Below are positions 59,950 through 64,000 of a stretch of DNA of 64,000 nucleotides, piece after piece (the stretch's first letter is position 1; every line of letters begins with the position of its first letter). Under the pieces are notes generated by a model. That model was not told the origin of the DNA and ran no database searches. It saw nothing but the letters and a program-made list of their open reading frames with translations. The DNA is from Marchantia polymorpha subsp. ruderalis (Eukaryota > Streptophyta > Marchantiopsida > Marchantiales > Marchantiaceae): positions 24,874,501 through 24,938,500 of the forward strand of contig AP031351.1 in assembly GCA_037833965.1 (NCBI GenBank), in the 5' to 3' direction. The position numbers and the translations under genes are program-made.

Positions 59950-62686
59950 ATGGCGTGCCCTGATAATCAGTTTGAAGCAGTGATCGGTGAGAAACGGTTT
60001 TCACGAGTGCGACCCGTGGATGATGAAGAGAGGAAGAAACGGATTTTCGACACTTACTCCTACTGCTCGGTTTTCTATCTAGACCTACACGCCGAACAGC
60101 ATTCAAACTGAATCTGCATCTAGATTTTCTGACTCTGTTCTGTCCGCATACCAAGAATCTGCACATATACCTTCCTCATTTCCGGCCATCTCTTTGTCAG
60201 CTGGATGTGAAAGGACTGAATAAGCAGCTGGAATACAACCAATGGAAGAAAGACCAGGAAGAAGCCGAAAAGAAAGCATACGGTGAGCTAGAATTTCAAG
60301 CTAATTTCCGTGTCAGTCTTTCTTTGTTTGAATCTTTGATTTTCAAATAAAAGAATTGAAAATCTCAAATCCTATATTTGCTTGACCTCTTTGTGAGACG
60401 TACATCCTCTTCAAACATTTCGGCAATCCAAACTTACTTTGTGCAAACTCAAAGAAAGCTACACATCTCAAAAGGACAAGCTGTTCTTTTCAGAAGTTAG
60501 AAGAAATAATACAGTTAAACTGTTTGGTCCAAGCTTATAATCGTTCATCTAGCAAGGATTGGTGCTAACATTGATCTTCCACAGTACTTGCTTTTGGTTT
60601 ACACGACACGCTTTCTGTTTAGGAGACACTGTTCTTAGAGGCCTACAGATCAGCAGCATTATCGGTTGGTTTTGTTTGAACCAGCATGCGCTGATAACCC
60701 CAAAGCGCTAAATGTAGAAACTTGATTTCAATATGCAGCCGAATATCAAGACATGAAAAATCGAAACATGAAGTACTACGAAGAGCAAGTGAGGTATCTT
60801 ATCTCTACCAAAGGCTTTGGCTAAAATCACCACTGCTATATGGTGAAAGTTTCTCCCACTTAGGTCCTGGTTCTCCTTTGAAAATTTCATGATGTGGAAT
60901 AATCTGTCTAAAATATGTACGAGTGCTTCAGCACAACAATTGAAGTCTACGATATCAGTGTAAGTCCCTAATTTTCAGGAGTTGCAGTTGTTGAGTGCAC
61001 TCATTTCACACGATCGGAATTCTGCAGTTCTTTTGCAGTTCTGGCCTTCTCTTCGCTCATCAAAAAAATATAGCTGGATTGATGAAACATTTAATCGAAG
61101 TTGGTTCTCACCCATTCGCTGCAGACTGAGGAAAAAGGAGAATGACCTTGAAGCAGCCAAGGAGTGGACTGAACAACATAAGGAACGAGTAGCACAGGAC
61201 GTTGCAGAGAGACTTTGGCGAATGCAGATTAATGACAGGGCAAGTTTATCAACACAAGACCTTGAATCCTTTTTCATAGAGTTGGATTCTGAATAAGTCA
61301 CCTTGGACCTTACCTAGGCACAATGTTGAACGACATTTGGAGAGTTTACTCCGCGGTGATTGAAATCTCATCTGGTTCATAACTGTTGTCTCTTGTCATA
61401 CGAAGACGATATCTCCTTCTGCTTCAGCAGTGTAACTGTTCTGGAATGCCTAAGCCGGTTGCTTAAACTAAACGAATGTTTAAGCGGCGTTCAAAAAGGT
61501 GTAAAGCATGTTTGAGAGGAAAATCCCATAGTCAAGCAGAACAGCAAATTGAGTCAAGGAATCTGCTGACATCATGGATAAGAACCCTGTCATAATCTGA
61601 AGACCGTAGCATTTGGGAGCAGAAATGTCACGTAGGACTTAAAGTCGAACGAACTAATCAAACAGCAACTTGTGAAAATCAAAGATTTGAGAGTTGTTCT
61701 CTCAGCAAGAGCGTATGGTCGTCTGCTGACCAGAACGATTAACAGAGAATTATATGATATGTATGAAACTACTGCCGTACGCTGGACGGACAAAGACTCA
61801 CTCCACTACATCTGCAGTATGGACCGTTAACTAGAGACAGGTATGTTCAACAAGACTTGGAACCAGCGAGGGAGATAGCGATCTACAATAAACTACAGGA
61901 GAAATGGTGCGACCAGATAGATACAAAAGAAGCTCAAAGGAAGAAGGACTATGCCGAGCACATGGATTACATCCACAGACAGTGTATGGCAAGAAAAACC
62001 ATGCGGGAGAGAGAAGAATTTGTACGATTCCTGTACCTCTCGTTCATGGTCGTTGGAATGGTATCAACTCTATTGGTTTCGGGAGGAACAGAGGATCCAT
62101 GTGTTCTGAGAGATAATTTCGATTCAGGAAGTGACTTAAAATTTCCGGGTCTAATCGGTAGATCCAATACCGAAGGCCTAGAACTTTCTCCTCCTGAAGC
62201 TTAAAGCATGATCGGTCAGTAAGCAAGGAAGAGGTGCAGACACTTAGTACCTTCGTCAGTTAGGTTTGAGCAGAAAGCTGGAACCACTTTCTATTACGGT
62301 GTCTTTACAGAGCAAGCGACGATCTCGGTCAGCCGCTTCTCTTTTGCCCGGGGTTCCAACGATTTTACTAATCTAATCTCTGCAGATTGGAAGGAGACTG
62401 TTTGAAGATAATCGCGAATTGATGAAGACGCAGATGTGCGAGGCTGGATGGAAGCAACAAGAGTAAGTTGAATCACCTCAAGACTGGCGTCATGAGCTCC
62501 GTACAGAATCAAGTCACACTAAAATGCACAGATTAATATGTGAAAGTTTTCATCTGATATTCTAGATTCGGACTACATCTTCTGATGTTTCGTCTTTTCT
62601 ATAGGGCGAGAGAGGAGAAGCGGGAAAATCACATGTACCAGATCAAACCCGAATACTTTGCTCAATTCCAAACACGAAGTCGTTGA
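59950..62686 (+). CDS. RIB43A-like coiled-coil protein of flagellar doublet microtubules
   Basis: Known family members are microtubule inner proteins of cilia and flagella, bound inside the doublet A-tubule. Supported exons are 59950-60069, 60201-60282, 60739-60793, 61125-61243, 62386-62462 and 62605-62686. 61706-61776 and 61818-62021 are tentative because the intron between them would be only 41 bases. The N-terminus has VDDEERKKRIFDT then LDVKGLNKQLEYNQWKKDQE, spaced exactly as in the RIB43A 'ER...RIFN......IDV.AL..QV' start. The middle is Lys/Glu coiled coil (KENDLEAAKEWTEQHKERVA). The end HMYQIKPEYFAQFQTRSR matches the family's 'VYTN.PT..YF.QFNTSSR' ending. The model gives about 269 residues against roughly 380 in animal or algal proteins. 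The central 'REFDLND...ARV.DDDPR' block is not seen, so an exon may be missed or the protein is reduced. Expression is expected in developing sperm. Confidence 0.75.
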
Positions 62687-64000
62687 GAGCGTCACTCTCA
62701 TATGTGAAGCTCCAATCAGGATATGAGTGCTCGATGATGAGTAGCTCATGCGAGCATACAGCGGAATAATTGTCCAATATATGAGACTTGGACGTCCTAG
62801 ACACCGAACGCCGCAAAGACCCTGAGAGTTGTTCCTGTCTGCCTTTTGCGTGCAAGAAGGACAAGTCAGCTGTGGCATGGAGGGTCTGCGTAGTTTCGAA
62901 GGTCGAAAGTAGTAGTTGCAGAGCTGATCGAGGGGGAGATTGTTACATTGTTATAACGAGCGAAGCATATACCAGTCACAGCACGCGTGAGCCTTCTGAG
63001 CCAAACGAGTCAAATGTCATGTTCAGATAGGTTTCCACACACATGTACAGAAAGTCAATCGTCAATCTGATGCTTGTTTCGATATGGGATAAGGGACATG
63101 TGCACATGTGATAAGGGACTACGTGCACATAATCCCAGGTTGATTGAGTACACGATGAGAATGCACCCCATGAAAGAGGTCATCTTTATCCATTGAACGC
63201 ATGTGCCATAATCTGGATTGAAGCTTTGCTCGTGACCGGAACGGTACTGCACTTATTGCAAGCCAGGAGCTCTGGCAGACGTTGTGCTTACGAGAGTGAT
63301 GGATTGTTGTGTAACAGTCAGCTCTCAGTTCTGAGAGTACGGTACGGTAAGATGGCTGCAGACAGTGCGAGCTTGACAATAAGGACTTACTTAATCTCAA
63401 TAGAATGTGGACTCTGCAAATGTGTCAGTTTGCTGCTGAAAGTTTTAAGGCAAGACTCCAATCTTTGGCTTGCAGTTGTTCTTGCAGTCAAACTTACCGC
63501 GTTCGCGCCTCATCCAACTGATATTGACTCGGAAAACATAAGGAGATGTTGAGACCTTACCGCCGAAAATCAGATACTACCATTCACAACGCAATCGGTC
63601 AGTAGTCTTGCAAGATCGCCGATCACTTCAGAGGACCGGATCTTGCAAGGGCAAATCTTAATGAAACGCGTGAGTGGAATCTCCGAACACCTAGACAAAT
63701 GGAGTGTCCCAGAAGACTGCCTTTCGAGAAAACTTCAACAGGGACAGAGCTCGTTGGGAGACTTCACACTTAAATAGAGGACACCCGACTGCTTGTCGTC
63801 CAGGGTCCTTCAGAGTCTAGCGAGCTGCGTCTATCTAATCCCGAAACCAGGACAGAGTGCATTCTTCTCCATTCAAGCTAGGAATGCCACATGAATACGG
63901 GTCCGGAACTCTATTTTCAGCACTCTGTACAACCTTGTCTGAAAGACTTGGCATCTATGTTACAATTTCAATGTCTAGTCCTCTGTACACACATAGTTTC
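62687..64000. other. Spacer to window end
   Basis: The start is probably the 3' UTR of the RIB43A-like gene. A 119-codon plus frame at 63,193-63,552 has hydrophobic patches (VLHLLQARSSG; WLAVVLAVKLTAF) but no recognised domain, and a competing minus frame overlaps it. No gene is asserted. Confidence 0.35.

Noticed and set aside
60979-61296. Alternative reading of the RIB43A-like gene with an exon starting at 60,979
   Set aside because: It would insert about 48 residues unlike a coiled coil. Splicing 60,793 to 61,125 keeps frame and gives an uninterrupted Lys/Glu coiled-coil segment.
63193-63552. 119-codon plus-strand frame with hydrophobic patches
   Set aside because: No recognised family, no splice context, and an opposing frame overlaps it; not enough to call a gene.

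Overview
The window is nuclear DNA of a land plant. Introns are bounded by GT and AG. Two genes encode plastid-targeted proteins: ribosomal protein uL15c and a PHT4-type anion transporter. A PRA1 protein and a plant-type receptor-like kinase are also present. A RIB43A-like flagellar-microtubule protein, expected only in lineages with swimming sperm, argues for a seedless plant. Low gene density, GC-rich leaders with short tandem repeats, and AT-rich transposon blocks suggest a bryophyte, perhaps a liverwort. The lineage is an inference.

Layout. 1-10.5 kb is a gene-poor area of fragments: an OHP2-like terminal exon (572-686), a hAT transposase scrap, an unrecognised minus-strand gene or gene remnant (5.6-7.3 kb), and copies of a dispersed GGGTCCCATCAAG motif. 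10.5-15.8 kb has no recognisable gene. 15.83-19.54 kb (+) is a ten-exon receptor-like kinase whose exons all join in frame. 19.5-27.3 kb holds only weak ORFs. 27.35-30.17 kb (-) is an eight-exon PHT4-family transporter. 30.2-34.4 kb begins with the transporter's GC-rich upstream region and carries many simple repeats.

34.45-47.96 kb is a nested transposon block. A decayed Ty1/copia retrotransposon is split by a pogo/Tigger-like DNA transposon with recognisable terminal inverted repeats (35,511-40,193). It is split again by a PIF/Harbinger-like element (about 42.4-46.1 kb). 48-50 kb is AT-rich and has a diverged 135-bp direct repeat.

50.16-51.65 kb (+) is RPL15 (uL15c) in five exons. 54.89-55.51 kb (-) is an intronless PRA1-family gene. 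59.95-62.69 kb (+) is the RIB43A-like gene; its two ends are well defined and its middle exons are tentative. The genes do not form a pathway. They are independently transcribed units separated by repeat-rich DNA.

The strongest observations are the nested transposons, the sperm-flagellum gene as a clue to the organism, the isolated OHP2-like exon, and several unexplained repeats. I found no convincing undescribed multi-gene system.
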